From: Nocardia abscessus
GTDB taxonomy: Bacteria > Actinomycetota > Actinomycetes > Mycobacteriales > Mycobacteriaceae
Reading direction: 5' to 3'
DNA: 64,000 nt
Assembly (NCBI RefSeq): GCF_015477775.1
Contig: NZ_JADLQO010000001.1
Span: 806,001 to 870,000, forward strand
The position numbers and the translations under genes were made by a program. Of this stretch, positions 54,406 through 64,000 are shown piece after piece (the stretch's first letter is position 1; every line of letters begins with the position of its first letter). Under the pieces are notes generated by a model. It saw only the letters and a program-made list of their open reading frames with translations. It did not search any database and had not been told where the DNA came from.

Positions 54406-55545
54406 CTACCTCGGCTGGGGCTGCGGCGGCAGCGGCGCGGCGCCGGGCAGCGGTGCGGGCGTGGAACGTCCGCTGTTCGGCGGCGGCACCGGAGCCTGGC
54501 CGTTGATCAGGATGTCGCCCTTGGCCGACCCGGTGATCGGCGCGAAGCCCTCCCGATCGGCGCCCTTGCCGATCATGCAGTCCAGCTTGCGGCTGCCCGC
54601 CATCCAACTGCGGGCGTCGATGTAGTCGAAGAACAGCGTGAGCGTCTTGTTGCGGATGACGTCCGGCGCGCCCAGGTACTCGGTCGAGGTGCGGGAGCAC
54701 TCCTCTTCCACGAACTTGTCCTGCGCCTCTTTCGCGGGCGGGCCGCCGGTGAAGTGGGTGCCGAGGTCGACGGTGGCGACGATCTCCACGGCGTGCGGCT
54801 GGGCGCAGTCCACCGGATCGGTGGGCAGGTTCTGGTTGATGCCGAGGCACACGCCCGGCTCGTACACCCTGGACTGATCGTGCTCGGTGGCGCTGCCGAC
54901 CGACGGCGGCGTGCCGACGCTGGCCGCGACCTGCAATCCGCAGCGCAGCGTGCGGTCTCCGTGCTGCCAGCCGTCCGGGCTCGGGTACATCAGCCCGACG
55001 ATGTACTTGCCGCGCGGGTCGAAGCGACCCGACATGTACCTCTGCACGGCGGGCACGCAGTGCTCTTCCTTCAGTTCGGTGAGCCGCAGCGAGTCCGGGA
55101 ACCGCGAGCCGGGGCCGAACTCCTTGCCCGGATACCTGCTCATGTCGATGTCGGCCGCGACCTCGAACATGTGCTTGCTCGCACAGTTCACCTTGACCAG
55201 GTCGGACCGGTCGGGCTTGGTCCAGCTCAGGCAGTCGCCCTTGGCCGCCGTACCGAACTCCTTGTCCAGCACGGGTTGTGCCGGGGAGCCGGGGTTGTGG
55301 GCCTCCAGGCCCTTCTCGTTCTCGAAGCCGGTCACGAACAACGTCACCAAGGCCGCGACCACGGCGCCGACGGCTACCGCGAGCAGGCCCCAGCGCAATG
55401 TGCGCGCCGACAGACGCACGTCGCGCAGATCGCTGTCGGCGAGCGCCGCCTTGGCCGAGTCGAACGAGCGGCGTACCGCGTCGGCGCGCGACGACGCGCC
55501 GCGCTTGGGCGCCTTCGGGGACCGGGACACATGTTCGGAGGACAT
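54406..55545 (-). CDS. Septum formation family membrane protein (Rv3835-like)
   Basis: A 379-residue protein. A cytoplasmic N-terminus (~1-50) is followed by one transmembrane helix (LLAVAVGAVVAALVTLFVTG) and two extracytoplasmic septum-formation domains with paired cysteines: KGDCLSWTKPD, VNCASKHMFEV, HCVPAVQRYMSG in the first, and PGVCLGINQN, VDCAQPHAVEI and RKLDCMIGK in the second. The Pro-rich C-terminal tail is outside. It is homologous to Rv3835 of M. tuberculosis and is encoded next to serS and pheA as there. A role in division or envelope assembly comes from the family name only. Confidence 0.88.
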   Translation of the reverse strand: MSSEHVSRSPKAPKRGASSRADAVRRSFDSAKAALADSDLRDVRLSARTLRWGLLAVAVGAVVAALVTLFVTGFENEKGLEAHNPGSPAQPVLDKEFGTAAKGDCLSWTKPDRSDLVKVNCASKHMFEVAADIDMSRYPGKEFGPGSRFPDSLRLTELKEEHCVPAVQRYMSGRFDPRGKYIVGLMYPSPDGWQHGDRTLRCGLQVAASVGTPPSVGSATEHDQSRVYEPGVCLGINQNLPTDPVDCAQPHAVEIVATVDLGTHFTGGPPAKEAQDKFVEEECSRTSTEYLGAPDVIRNKTLTLFFDYIDARSWMAGSRKLDCMIGKGADREGFAPITGSAKGDILINGQAPVPPPNSGRSTPAPLPGAAPLPPQPQPR

Positions 55546-55621
55546 CGCGGTCCATCATGGCAGCGTCGGTGCCCTGGTGCCACGACCTGCCCCGATCGGC
55601 GCGGCACGAGCCGCGGGCGGT

Positions 55622-57322
55622 TCAGCCGCGCAGGGCCGACAGGAAGACCCCGGGCAGCCGGGCCGGATTGGCGCCGGAATAGAACTCGGTGAGCCTGCGC
55701 CCGGTGACAGCGGCCGTCTCGTTGCCGACGAACCACGGCGGCTTCGGGGAGAGGGCGAGTTCGCGGCCCAGCAGCGAGCGGGGCGCGGGACGGAACGGGC
55801 CGCGCACCACCGTGCGTTCCACGTCGTCGAGCAGCAGGGCGTTGTGCACCACGCCGATCCCGCTCTGCACGTCGTCCAGGGTGTGCCCGGGGAACGCGCC
55901 CCAGGCGGCCCGCGGCGCTAGGAAGGCGAGGCCGGTCCAGGTGTTCACCGCGATCGCGCCGTAGCGCAGCCGCTCGATGGCGCGGTCGAAGGCGATGCCG
56001 AGCCTGCGGATGGTCGTCGGATGGGCGATGACGTTCGCGCCGAGCGTCCCGGTCAGCTCCGCGTTCGCGAAGTCCACCGCACGCTGCAGGAACTCGCCGC
56101 CCCCGTAGGGCAGCTCGACCACGCCGAGCACGGGGGAGAAGTACTCCGTGTGCAGCAGCGGTGTGTCGGTTCGCGGCAACCCGTCGACCAGCACTCGCCC
56201 GGAGCCGAGCCGCTCGGCCTGCGGGTACGAGGCCAGCGCGCCGGCGACGCGCGTGTCGCTGCCCGGGTAGTAGGCGGTGCGCTGTGGCGCCCGCTGCATG
56301 GCCAGGCGCAGCTCCGCGAGGAACTCGTCCCTGCGGTCCCACTCGGCGGCGATCACCACCGCCTGCGCCGCGACGCAGTTGTAGCCGCCGTTGTGCAGCC
56401 GCTGGGTCGCCACGTGTTCGGCCTGGTAGCGCAGGTCGGCGGCGGACCAGTCGCCCGGTACGACGATGGTCGGTGAGACGCCGCCCAGCTCGCTGGTGAT
56501 CGGCTTGTCCAGCAGCGGCCGGTTGTCCTTCTTGCGCTCCGAGCCCTCCGGACCGGGACCCCACACGATCGCGTCGTGGGTCTGCGCGCTGCCGGTCATG
56601 TGCACGTGGGCGACATCGGGGTGGCGCACCAGGTAGCCGCCCTGCTGCGCGCCGCCGGTGAGGATGCGCAGCACGCCGAGTTCCAGCAGCGGCTCGAACA
56701 CCATCTCGAACACGGTGAACAGCGGGTCGGTGATCGGGTTGAGTTTCAGCGCGACCACCCGGTTGTGCGCGAAAAGCTCGTAGAGCGCGTCCAGCGGTGG
56801 AATCGACGTGATGTTGCCCGCGCCGAGCACGGCGCCGATGCCGCCGGTCGCGGTGGGATCCAGCTGGGCGAGTCCGGCTCGCCTGCGCGCGGTGTCGGCG
56901 TCGACGCCGGGCCGCAGCCACACCTCGCCGTGGAAACCGTTGAGCAGTAGCCGGTCGTAGACGCCGAACGGCAGGATCGGCACCGCGACCCGTCCGCCCG
57001 GCGCTTCCCGCAGTGTGATGCCGGTGAGCGGGCTGCGCCCCGTATCCAGCGCCGCGAGGGTGGCCGACAGCGCGTCGGTGGCCTGCAGCATGGTGAGCGG
57101 GCCGGACATCCATTCCTCGCCGACCAGCGGAGAGTCCTCGGGAAGGTCCTTGACGACGCACGCGGCCCGCACCCAGTCCTCGGCGAAGCGGCCGGTTCTG
57201 GCATGGATCCGGTCGAGCAGTTCGCGGCGTCGGCGCAGCGGGGTCGTGGCCCACACTTTCTCGCCCGCCGCTAGGTCGGCCAGCGCGTTGTCGATGGCTG
57301 TCTCGTCGAAAGCAGTGCCCAC
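55622..57322 (-). CDS. Aldehyde dehydrogenase family protein
   Basis: A 566-residue member of the NAD(P)-dependent aldehyde dehydrogenase superfamily. The cofactor-binding and catalytic regions are present: [14 protein letters not shown] with the general-base Glu, and [15 protein letters not shown] with the catalytic Cys. It is longer than typical ALDHs and diverged in the N-terminal third. GTG at 57322 lies 6 nt after CATAGT; longer frames overlap the serS promoter. It is divergent from serS with a 92-bp spacer. The aldehyde substrate is unknown. Confidence 0.87.
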   Translation of the reverse strand: MGTAFDETAIDNALADLAAGEKVWATTPLRRRRELLDRIHARTGRFAEDWVRAACVVKDLPEDSPLVGEEWMSGPLTMLQATDALSATLAALDTGRSPLTGITLREAPGGRVAVPILPFGVYDRLLLNGFHGEVWLRPGVDADTARRRAGLAQLDPTATGGIGAVLGAGNITSIPPLDALYELFAHNRVVALKLNPITDPLFTVFEMVFEPLLELGVLRILTGGAQQGGYLVRHPDVAHVHMTGSAQTHDAIVWGPGPEGSERKKDNRPLLDKPITSELGGVSPTIVVPGDWSAADLRYQAEHVATQRLHNGGYNCVAAQAVVIAAEWDRRDEFLAELRLAMQRAPQRTAYYPGSDTRVAGALASYPQAERLGSGRVLVDGLPRTDTPLLHTEYFSPVLGVVELPYGGGEFLQRAVDFANAELTGTLGANVIAHPTTIRRLGIAFDRAIERLRYGAIAVNTWTGLAFLAPRAAWGAFPGHTLDDVQSGIGVVHNALLLDDVERTVVRGPFRPAPRSLLGRELALSPKPPWFVGNETAAVTGRRLTEFYSGANPARLPGVFLSALRG

Positions 57323-57414
57323 CAGCCCACTATGCGCGCGATCCGGGGCCGATGGACCGCATCCTGGGATATCGGCGTGAAACGGCAACACACCGACCAC
57401 TAGGCTGGTGGCCC

Positions 57415-58677
57415 ATGATCGACCTCCGATTCCTGCGGGACGACCCCGACGCGGTCCGCGCCTCGCAGCGCGCCCGCGGCGAAGACCCCGCCCTCGTCGA
57501 CGCGTTGCTCGAGGCGGACGCGGCGCGGCGCGCCGCGGTGGCCACCGCGGACAACCTGCGCGCCGAGCACAAGGCGATGGGCAAGCTGATCGGAAAGGCG
57601 AGCAAGGAGGAGCGCTCCGGCCTGCTGGCGCAGGCGTCGGAGATGTCGGTCAAGGTCAAGGAGGCCGAGGCCGCGCAGCACGCCGCCGACGCGGATCTGG
57701 ACGCCGCGCACCGCGCTATCTCGAACGTGGTGCAGGAGGGCGCGCCCGCGGGTGGCGAGGACGACTACGTCGTGCTGCAGACCGTCGGCACGCCAAGGGA
57801 ATTCGACTTCGAGCCGAAGGACCATCTGGAGCTCGGCGAGTCGCTCGGCCTGATCGACATGGAGCGCGGCGCGAAGGTTTCCGGCGCCCGCTTCTATTTC
57901 CTGACCGGCTACGGCGCGCTGCTGCAGCTGGGTCTGTTGCAGCTGGCCGCGCAGAAGGCCGTGGCCAACGGCTTCACCATGATGATCCCGCCGGTGCTGG
58001 TGCGTCCCGAGGTCATGGCGGGCACCGGATTCCTCGGGCAGCACTCCGCCGAGGTCTACCACCTCGCGGACGACGACCTCTACCTGGTCGGCACCTCGGA
58101 GGTGCCGCTGGCGGGCTACCACTCGGACGAGATCCTCGACCTCAGCGGCGGGCCCAAACGGTATGCGGGCTGGTCGTCGTGTTTCCGCAGGGAGGCGGGC
58201 AGCTACGGCAAGGACACCCGCGGCATCATCCGGGTGCACCAGTTCGACAAGGTGGAGATGTTCGTCTTCACCACCCCGGACCAGGCCGAGGCCGAGCACC
58301 AGCGCCTGCTCGCCTGGGAACAGGAGATGCTCGCGGCGGTCGAGGTGCCCTACCGGGTGATCGACGTCGCGGCGGGCGATCTCGGCAGCTCGGCCGCGCG
58401 AAAATTCGATTGCGAGGCGTGGGTGCCCACCCAGCGGACCTATCGGGAGCTGACCTCGACCTCCAACTGCACCACGTACCAGGCTCGCAGGCTCTCGGTG
58501 CGCTATCGCGACGAGAACGGAAAGCCCCAGATCGCCGCCACGCTGAACGGCACCCTGGCGACCACCCGCTGGATCGTGGCCATCCTGGAGAACCACCAGC
58601 AAGCCGACGGGTCGGTCCGCGTTCCGTCCGCGCTGGTTCCATTCGTCGGTACCGACGTGCTCCGACCGTCGAACTGA
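57415..58677 (+). CDS. serS: Seryl-tRNA synthetase
   Basis: A 420-residue class II synthetase that loads serine on tRNA-Ser. The N-terminal antiparallel coiled coil spans ~25-105 ([19 protein letters not shown]). Motif 2 is [17 protein letters not shown] and motif 3 [18 protein letters not shown], with the [10 protein letters not shown] serine loop. ATG at 57415 lies 8 nt after TAGGCT, so the mRNA is probably leaderless. Full length. Confidence 0.98.
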   Translation: MIDLRFLRDDPDAVRASQRARGEDPALVDALLEADAARRAAVATADNLRAEHKAMGKLIGKASKEERSGLLAQASEMSVKVKEAEAAQHAADADLDAAHRAISNVVQEGAPAGGEDDYVVLQTVGTPREFDFEPKDHLELGESLGLIDMERGAKVSGARFYFLTGYGALLQLGLLQLAAQKAVANGFTMMIPPVLVRPEVMAGTGFLGQHSAEVYHLADDDLYLVGTSEVPLAGYHSDEILDLSGGPKRYAGWSSCFRREAGSYGKDTRGIIRVHQFDKVEMFVFTTPDQAEAEHQRLLAWEQEMLAAVEVPYRVIDVAAGDLGSSAARKFDCEAWVPTQRTYRELTSTSNCTTYQARRLSVRYRDENGKPQIAATLNGTLATTRWIVAILENHQQADGSVRVPSALVPFVGTDVLRPSN

Positions 58678-58777
58678 CTACGCGCGAATGACGTTCAGGT
58701 GAATAGCTACTGGTTCGCCATGCCGGATTCCCGGGATGTGGCAACCGGCGGGATTCCTTGTGTCTAGGCTGTTCATC

Positions 58778-60640
58778 GTGCGAGGAATCGGGTCTCGCGG
58801 CGATACCCGAACCCGGGTGCGGGCCGCGTCTGCGCTGGCGACGGCTATGGTCATGGCTCGGACCACCGGGGCGTTCTACGTCATGGGCGGGGTGCTCGGT
58901 CTGCTGATCACCGCTGTCGCCCCTGGTGAGGAGGGTAATCGGCCGCTGGTAGGCGGGGCAGCAGCGATAGCGCTGGTGCTCGGTCTCACGCTGCTCGCGT
59001 GGGGGCCGCGGCTGCCGCATTCGATCCACCACGTCTACGTCGCGATCGCGACGGTGCTGGTGACGATCGCGGTGCACTCCTTCCCGAACACGGTGGGCGC
59101 GATCAGCCTCGCCGCGTTCTACGTGTTCATCGCGTGCGACGCCGCCCTGTTCTTCGCCTGGTCGCAGGCCGCCGCCCATATCGCGTTCGCCTTGGCGCTG
59201 TGCCTGTGGGTGCTGCCCGCGCGGCCGGTGACGCCCGGGCTGCCGTGGTGGTCGGGCCTGATCCCGGCCGGCGTGACGTTCGGCGTCGGCGTCGTCGTCG
59301 GGATCCTGACCAGGATGGCGTCCGAAGCCGACATCGACGTGCTCACCGGCCTGCTCAACCGCCGCGGCTTCGACCGCGCCCTGAACACCGCGATCCAGCA
59401 GGCCACCAGGTCCGGACACGGGCTTGCGCTGGTACTGGTCGACCTGGACCGCTTCCAGAAGATCAACGACCATCTCGGGCACCGCGCCGGTGACGCGGTC
59501 CTGCAGCGGGTGGCCGACACCTGGTCGAAGCTGCTGGCCCCCGACCAGCGCCTGGCGCGCTACGGCGGCGACGCGTTCGCCTTGCTGCTGCCGAACACCA
59601 CCGAGCAGGCCGCGATCCTGCTCACCGAGCAACTGCGCGCGGCGGTGACCACCGGCTGTTCGGCAGGCGTGACCTCCTGGCAGCCGGGCGAATCCGGATC
59701 GCTGCTGGTCAGCCGTGCCGATGTGGGCCTGTACCGGGCCAAGCAGGCCGGACGCAACCGGACGGTGCTCGAGTCATCCCGGCAGCTGCCGCTGGCGGTG
59801 GAGCTGCGCGAGGCGATCGACCGCGGCGCCCTCGACGTGCACTACCAGCCGATCGTCAGCCTCACCGAAGGCGGCGGCAAGGCGGTCGGCGTGGAGGCGC
59901 TGCTGCGCTGGTCGTCCAGCGCGCAGCCGGATGTCACCACCGAGGGCTTGATCCGCGTCGCCGAGGAGTACGACCTCATCGCCGATCTGGACGAGCTGGT
60001 GTTGCGCCGGGCCTGTGCGGACGCCGCGCGCTTGCAGGACACCTTCGCTCAGCTGGATCTGACGCTGAACGTGAACGTCAGCGGGCTGGAGCTGGCCGAG
60101 GCCGGCTACGCCGATCGGGTGGCGGGCATCCTGGCCGCCACGGGGTGGCCCGCCGATCAGTTGGTGCTCGAGGTGACCGAGAGCGAGCTGGCCGCCGAAT
60201 CGCAGACCGCGATCGAGAATCTGCACACGCTGCGCGACCGGGGCGTGCGCATCGCCATCGATGACTTCGGCACCGGTTACTCCTCGCTCAGCAGGCTGGC
60301 CACGCTGCCGAGCGACATTCTCAAGGTCGATCAGTCCTTCGTCGCCGCGATCCGCTCGGATTCGCCCGCGCCGCCGTTGCTCGGCGTGATCGCGGCCCTG
60401 TCCAACGCGCTGGATCTGCAGGTCATCGCCGAGGGCGTGGAGACCGAGTACCAGGCCGCGGTGCTCACCGAACTGGGTTTCGCGCTCGCGCAGGGCTATC
60501 ACTACAGCGACTCGCACCCGGTCTCGGAGCTGATCAGCGACCTCAACGAGAACAAGGGCCGGGTCGGTCCCGGCGTCACGGACCGGGAACTCGGCGACGG
60601 GGACTCGGTGACGGCCAACGGCTGGGTGCCGCTGCCGTAA
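58778..60640 (+). CDS. Membrane GGDEF-EAL protein with degenerate GGDAF motif, predicted c-di-GMP phosphodiesterase
   Basis: A 620-residue protein with about six N-terminal transmembrane helices (~20-185), a GGDEF domain and an EAL domain. The active loop of the first reads RYGGDAFALLL, so the second acidic residue of GGDEF is Ala and the cyclase is probably inactive. The EAL domain keeps its catalytic set: VEALLRW, NVNVSGLEL, EVTESEL, AIDDFGTGYSS, KVDQSF and EGVETEYQ. It should therefore hydrolyse c-di-GMP, with the GGDEF domain perhaps sensing GTP. GTG at 58778 lies 7 nt after TAGGCT (leaderless); upstream in-frame starts lack support. Confidence 0.9.
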   Translation: MRGIGSRGDTRTRVRAASALATAMVMARTTGAFYVMGGVLGLLITAVAPGEEGNRPLVGGAAAIALVLGLTLLAWGPRLPHSIHHVYVAIATVLVTIAVHSFPNTVGAISLAAFYVFIACDAALFFAWSQAAAHIAFALALCLWVLPARPVTPGLPWWSGLIPAGVTFGVGVVVGILTRMASEADIDVLTGLLNRRGFDRALNTAIQQATRSGHGLALVLVDLDRFQKINDHLGHRAGDAVLQRVADTWSKLLAPDQRLARYGGDAFALLLPNTTEQAAILLTEQLRAAVTTGCSAGVTSWQPGESGSLLVSRADVGLYRAKQAGRNRTVLESSRQLPLAVELREAIDRGALDVHYQPIVSLTEGGGKAVGVEALLRWSSSAQPDVTTEGLIRVAEEYDLIADLDELVLRRACADAARLQDTFAQLDLTLNVNVSGLELAEAGYADRVAGILAATGWPADQLVLEVTESELAAESQTAIENLHTLRDRGVRIAIDDFGTGYSSLSRLATLPSDILKVDQSFVAAIRSDSPAPPLLGVIAALSNALDLQVIAEGVETEYQAAVLTELGFALAQGYHYSDSHPVSELISDLNENKGRVGPGVTDRELGDGDSVTANGWVPLP

Positions 60641-60784
60641 TTCGCTTGACGGCGTGTGCCGGTCGTGAGCATGCTGATCGACATGCGTTTGCTCATCTAC
60701 GGCTGTTGATTCGCCGAAGCGCTGCGTGCCCGTAGGGCGGGTAGCGCGCACTCCATCGGCCTGCGCTCGCTGACGGTTCGGGCG

Positions 60785-62164
60785 GTGCTCTTCAAGAGCA
60801 TCGGTGAACTGATTCCGCTGTACGCGCTGTACGCCCTGCTTTTCGCCGACCACGGCATGAGCACGGGGCAGATCTCGTTGCTGTTCGCGATCTGGTCGAC
60901 GACCGCGTTCCTGCTCGAGGTGCCCTCCGGGGCGTGGGCGGACACGGTGTCGCGGCGTGGACTGCTCGTGCTCAGCGGTGTATTGCTCACGGCCGGATTC
61001 GCGCTGTGGACCGCCGCGCCCTCGTTCGCGGGTTTCGCCGCAGGATTCGTGCTGTGGGGCACTTCGGGCGCCTTGGCCTCCGGCACCTTCGAGGCGCTGC
61101 TCTACGACGACCTGGCCGCCCGCGGTGAGTCCGGGTCATACCCGCGCATCCTCGGTTACACCCGTGCCGGTGCGGAGGCGGCCGTCGTCGTCGCGATCGT
61201 CGCCGCGACACCCCTGTACCTCTACGGTGGCTATGCCCTGGTCGGCTGGTCCAGCGTCGTGATCGCGGCCGTGCACACGCTGGTCGCGCTGTCGCTGCCC
61301 ACCGCGCCCAAAGCGGTGTCCGCGGCGGATGTGGACGACCTGGAAGAAGAGTCGCCGTCGGACGCTCAGCCCTTGGCGGACGCCTCCGACCTCACATCCG
61401 CGAATATCGGACCGGACTCGGGCGTGCGTGCCGCCTGCGAGGGCGATGCCGACGCCCGCGCCGTGGATTCGCGTATCGCTCTCGTGTCGGAGGCCGATGG
61501 TGTCGGGCCGGGAGACGTTGCGGCGCAGCCGCGGCCGTTCGCGCGATACCTCGGCATGCTGAAGGCCGGTGTGGGCGAGGCTGTTCGCGTGCGAGCCGTG
61601 CGTTATGGCGTGCTGCTGGAGGCGCTGCTGTTCGGGATCACGGCGTTCGACGAGTATTTCGCCCTGCTGGCGGAGGAATCGGGCGTCTCGACAGCCGTGG
61701 TGCCCCTGCTGGTCGGTCTCACCGTGCTCGGCTCGCTGACCGGTTCGCTGCTGGCGGGGCGTACCGAAGGGATGTCGGGCCGGACGATGTCGAAGGCGGT
61801 GGGTGTCGCGGGCGTGCTGTTCCTCGGCGGTGCGGTGATCGCCGGCCTCGCCACCGGGCGTCCGGAGGCGGTGTACCTGCTGACCGGCTTCAGATTCGCC
61901 TCGATCGGAGTCTCCTACGGCATCGTCTACAACGCCGCGATCGTCGCGGGCGCTCGCCTTCAGGACGCCATCGAGGGGCCCGCCCGTGCCACGGTCACCT
62001 CGGTCTCGGGGTTGCTCGGCGAGGTGATCGCCCTCGCGGTCTTCGGCTTGGCCGCCCTCGTCACGCTCTGGTCGTCCATGTCCACCCTCCTGGCCCTCCT
62101 CGGCGCATCGATCCTCGCCATAGCCGCCCTCACCCCCCGCTGGCTGCCCCAACGCGGTGACTGA
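60785..62164 (+). CDS. Major facilitator superfamily transporter
   Basis: A 459-residue MFS protein with about 12 helices split by a long acidic cytoplasmic loop (~180-255, AADVDDLEEESPSDAQ). The first helix pair includes ALLFADHGMSTGQISLLFAIWS and the loop between helices 2 and 3 has GAWADTVSRRGLLVL. GTG at 60785 begins almost inside the first helix, so the N-terminus looks short; in-frame codons upstream stay open back to a TGA at 60707-60709. Substrate is unknown. The next gene starts 67 bp downstream. Confidence 0.78.
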   Translation: MLFKSIGELIPLYALYALLFADHGMSTGQISLLFAIWSTTAFLLEVPSGAWADTVSRRGLLVLSGVLLTAGFALWTAAPSFAGFAAGFVLWGTSGALASGTFEALLYDDLAARGESGSYPRILGYTRAGAEAAVVVAIVAATPLYLYGGYALVGWSSVVIAAVHTLVALSLPTAPKAVSAADVDDLEEESPSDAQPLADASDLTSANIGPDSGVRAACEGDADARAVDSRIALVSEADGVGPGDVAAQPRPFARYLGMLKAGVGEAVRVRAVRYGVLLEALLFGITAFDEYFALLAEESGVSTAVVPLLVGLTVLGSLTGSLLAGRTEGMSGRTMSKAVGVAGVLFLGGAVIAGLATGRPEAVYLLTGFRFASIGVSYGIVYNAAIVAGARLQDAIEGPARATVTSVSGLLGEVIALAVFGLAALVTLWSSMSTLLALLGASILAIAALTPRWLPQRGD

Positions 62165-62231
62165 CCGGGCGTGGCACACCGTTCAGAGCTTGTCTCGAAC
62201 GCCGCTACTCGTGGCCGGTAGCGTGCGGGAG

Positions 62232-63185
62232 GTGAGTAGGCAGGTGCGGGTGGGGGTGGTTTTCGGGTTTTCGATCGGTGCGGGGGTTGCGGTGCAGGGA
62301 CGGATCAACGGTGCGCTCGGTGCTCGGTTGGAGGATGGGGTTGCGGCGGCGGCCATCAGTTTCGGGACGGGGCTTGTCGCGCTGGCGATCGTTTTCGCGT
62401 TCAGTGGGCGGGTGCGGGACGGCGCGCGGCGGGTGCGAGAGGCGTTGTCCGAGGGCGCGCTGCGGCCGTGGCAGTTGCTCGGAGGCCTGTGCGGCGCGTT
62501 CTTCGTCGCGTGCCAGGGCCTGACCGTCGCGGCCATCGGCGTCACCGCGTTCACCGTGGCGACCGTCGCGGGACAACTGCTGAGCAGTCTGGTCGTCGAC
62601 CGCCTCGGGCTCGGCCCGAGCGGACGCACGCCGATCACCGTGGTACGTCTGGCCGGTGCGGCGCTCGGCGTGGTCGCGGTGCTGATCGCCGGGTTCGGAC
62701 ATACTCGCGCCACCGGTGGTCTCTCCGTGCCCGACGCGCTGCGCGGCACTCCGACCGCTCTGCTGATCGTCCTGCCCGCGCTGGCCGGCATCGGCCTGGC
62801 TTGGCAACAAGCGGTGAACGGCAAGGTCGGCGCGGTCGGGGGAGCCGTATCGGCGGCCACGGTCAATTTCTGTGTCGGCCTGGCCGCGCTCTCGATCCTC
62901 GCGGCCGCGATCATCGTGACCTCTGGAGGTCCGGCGACATTTCCCACCGAGCCGTGGCTGTATCTCGGCGGACTGATCGGCGTCGGATTCATCGCGCTGG
63001 CCGCGCTGACGGTCCGCTGGATCGGCGTCCTGCTCCTCGGCCTCACCTCGGTGGCGGGACAACTGCTTGCCTCCCTGATCCTCGACGTGCTCACCCCGAC
63101 CAGTGCGGGCCTCACCGCCACCGCGATCGTCGGCTGTGCGCTGACCCTCGTCGCGGTCGCCGTCGCTACGCGATCGCACTCCTGA
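62232..63185 (+). CDS. DMT superfamily (DUF606/YdcZ-like) transporter
   Basis: A 317-residue membrane protein with ten hydrophobic helices in two homologous halves: the first half has AVQGRINGALGARL and the second WQQAVNGKVGAVGG, the duplicated Asn-Gly/Gln motif of the DUF606 family, which is usually encoded as two small proteins and here is fused. It probably exports a small metabolite. GTG at 62232 lies 7 nt after TAGCGT (leaderless); GTG 62244 is an alternative. Confidence 0.85.
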   Translation: MSRQVRVGVVFGFSIGAGVAVQGRINGALGARLEDGVAAAAISFGTGLVALAIVFAFSGRVRDGARRVREALSEGALRPWQLLGGLCGAFFVACQGLTVAAIGVTAFTVATVAGQLLSSLVVDRLGLGPSGRTPITVVRLAGAALGVVAVLIAGFGHTRATGGLSVPDALRGTPTALLIVLPALAGIGLAWQQAVNGKVGAVGGAVSAATVNFCVGLAALSILAAAIIVTSGGPATFPTEPWLYLGGLIGVGFIALAALTVRWIGVLLLGLTSVAGQLLASLILDVLTPTSAGLTATAIVGCALTLVAVAVATRSHS

Positions 63186-63240
63186 GGACACTCGCCCGAT
63201 CGGTCATGTTCTGAGCGCATAAGTGTGGGATGGTGCGCTC

Positions 63241-64000
63241 ATGCTGATCGAATACGGGGTGTGGGTTTCGCGGCTGGGTCTGTGTGTCGTGTTCGGGCTG
63301 TCGGCGTGGGGCAAGCTGGTGGATCGGAGCGCGACGCGGCAGGCGGTGGCGGATTTCGGGGTGCCGCTGCGCTGGGCGCCCGCGGTGGCCTGGGGGTTGC
63401 CGATCATCGAGGCGACGATCGCGGTCACCGTGCTGCTTCCCTGGATTTCCGGGCTTGCCGCGGTGGCGGCGCTGGCGTTGCTCGCCGTGTTCACGGGCGC
63501 GATCGTGCGTTTGCTGCGCCGCGGCGAGCGGCCCTCGTGCTCGTGTTTCGGCGGTGCGAGTGCCGCGCCGATCGGGCCGAAGACCCTGGTGCGCAATGGT
63601 GTGCTCGCTGCGCTGGCCTTGGTTGTCGATGTCGGCGCGCTGACGTACCCGGGCGTGCCGATAGGCTTGCCCGCCGACCACGCGATCGGCTGTGCGGTGG
63701 TGGCCGCGCTGGTAGCGGTGCTGGTGTGGGTGGCGGGGCAGTTGCGTTCCCTGCGCCGTCGGATGGACGAGCAGGCGCTGTCCACGCTGGGCGCGGAAGG
63801 ACTGCCCGTGGGTGCGGTGGCGCCTGAGTTCGAATTGTTCGACGTCGCGGGAGCGAAGACCACGCTCGAGGACCTGCTGGCCGATGGATGTTGGGTGCTG
63901 CTGGTCTTCGTGCACCCGGGGTGCGAGCTGTGCGCGGCGCTGGCCAGGGAATTGCCCCGCTGGCACGCGCGTACCGGCGACGCGCTGGCGATCGTGGCGG
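63241..64000 (+). CDS. MauE/DoxX-like membrane protein fused to a thioredoxin/TlpA domain (partial)
   Basis: The frame opens with ATG at 63241 and runs past the right edge, so ~253 codons are seen. Residues ~1-170 form four transmembrane helices of the MauE type with a CSCFGG motif on a loop. From ~195 a peroxiredoxin/TlpA-like domain starts (GAVAPEFELFDVAGAKTTLEDLL) with the redox pair in VFVHPGCELCAALARELP. Such fusions handle thiols or disulfides at the outer face of the membrane. The end of the protein and its neighbours lie outside. Confidence 0.82.
   Translation, partial: MLIEYGVWVSRLGLCVVFGLSAWGKLVDRSATRQAVADFGVPLRWAPAVAWGLPIIEATIAVTVLLPWISGLAAVAALALLAVFTGAIVRLLRRGERPSCSCFGGASAAPIGPKTLVRNGVLAALALVVDVGALTYPGVPIGLPADHAIGCAVVAALVAVLVWVAGQLRSLRRRMDEQALSTLGAEGLPVGAVAPEFELFDVAGAKTTLEDLLADGCWVLLVFVHPGCELCAALARELPRWHARTGDALAIVA

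Noticed and set aside
60707..60709. TGA as a selenocysteine codon in the MFS transporter
   Set aside because: The preceding codons do not resemble a selenoprotein and MFS transporters are not selenoproteins; a leader, error or start choice is simpler.

Overview
The window is high-GC, gene-dense DNA from a mycolic-acid actinobacterium. Nocardia is the best fit, by inference from content: a PE/PPE/EspG module, LysX (lysyl-phosphatidylglycerol synthase fused to lysyl-tRNA synthetase), a secreted AroQ-type chorismate mutase, a cutinase-family hydrolase, DUF6474 and DUF5313 proteins, IdeR-type iron boxes and many apparently leaderless starts. Several genes (gltB-gltD, sodA, glpQ, bfrB, pheA plus a histidine phosphatase, a zincin-like peptidase, a septum-formation protein, serS) are homologues of the Mycobacterium tuberculosis block Rv3834c-Rv3859c, which lies close to oriC. 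The window is therefore probably also origin-proximal. I found no rRNA, tRNA, CRISPR array, transposase or prophage.

Layout. 1-4 kb: a minus-strand MoxR/DUF58 cluster with an unusual DUF4129-DUF4350 hybrid. 4-6.2 kb: a divergent TetR/MFS efflux pair of LfrR-LfrA type with two palindromic operators. 6.3-10.6 kb: a membrane adenylate cyclase, a DUF4407 protein and a secreted chorismate mutase. 10.6-17.5 kb: glutamate synthase gltB-gltD behind a long structured leader with a five-codon mini-ORF, closed by a terminator whose stem is two inverted DnaA boxes. 17.7-24.6 kb: cutinase, small secreted and membrane proteins, LysX, an S4 protein and RraA. 24.7-29.5 kb: two DUF5313 proteins, an SRPBCC protein, a YcnI-CopC-CopD copper operon, a His-rich membrane protein and DUF6474. 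29.5-30.2 kb is a repeat-rich spacer.

30.2-38.2 kb: a TM0106-type nuclease, HtpG, a methyltransferase, an SDR dehydrogenase, a TetR regulator that overlaps antisense to a GDT1-type cation exporter, and a yybP-ykoY manganese riboswitch in front of that exporter. 38.4-44.7 kb: superoxide dismutase (with the Gln typical of Mn enzymes), MsrA, rhodanese, a DUF4328 membrane protein, GlpQ and DUF5926. 44.8-49.3 kb: an iron region with bfrB, a ferritin paralogue lacking most ferroxidase ligands, an LCP ligase, a CPBP protease and a DUF2470 protein with an excellent IdeR box. 49.4-51.5 kb: prephenate dehydratase and a histidine phosphatase. 51.5-57.3 kb: EspG-PPE-PE, a zincin-like peptidase, a septum-formation protein and an aldehyde dehydrogenase. 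57.4-64 kb: serS, a GGDEF-EAL protein with a degenerate GGDAF motif, two transporters and the start of a MauE-thioredoxin protein.

Themes: metal homeostasis (Cu, Mn, Fe), nitrogen assimilation and cell-envelope biology. The most unusual signals are a dispersed repeat whose hairpin covaries between copies and sits directly upstream of three unrelated genes, the probably ferroxidase-deficient ferritin beside a normal one, the gltBD leader, and DnaA-box motifs at two intergenic sites.
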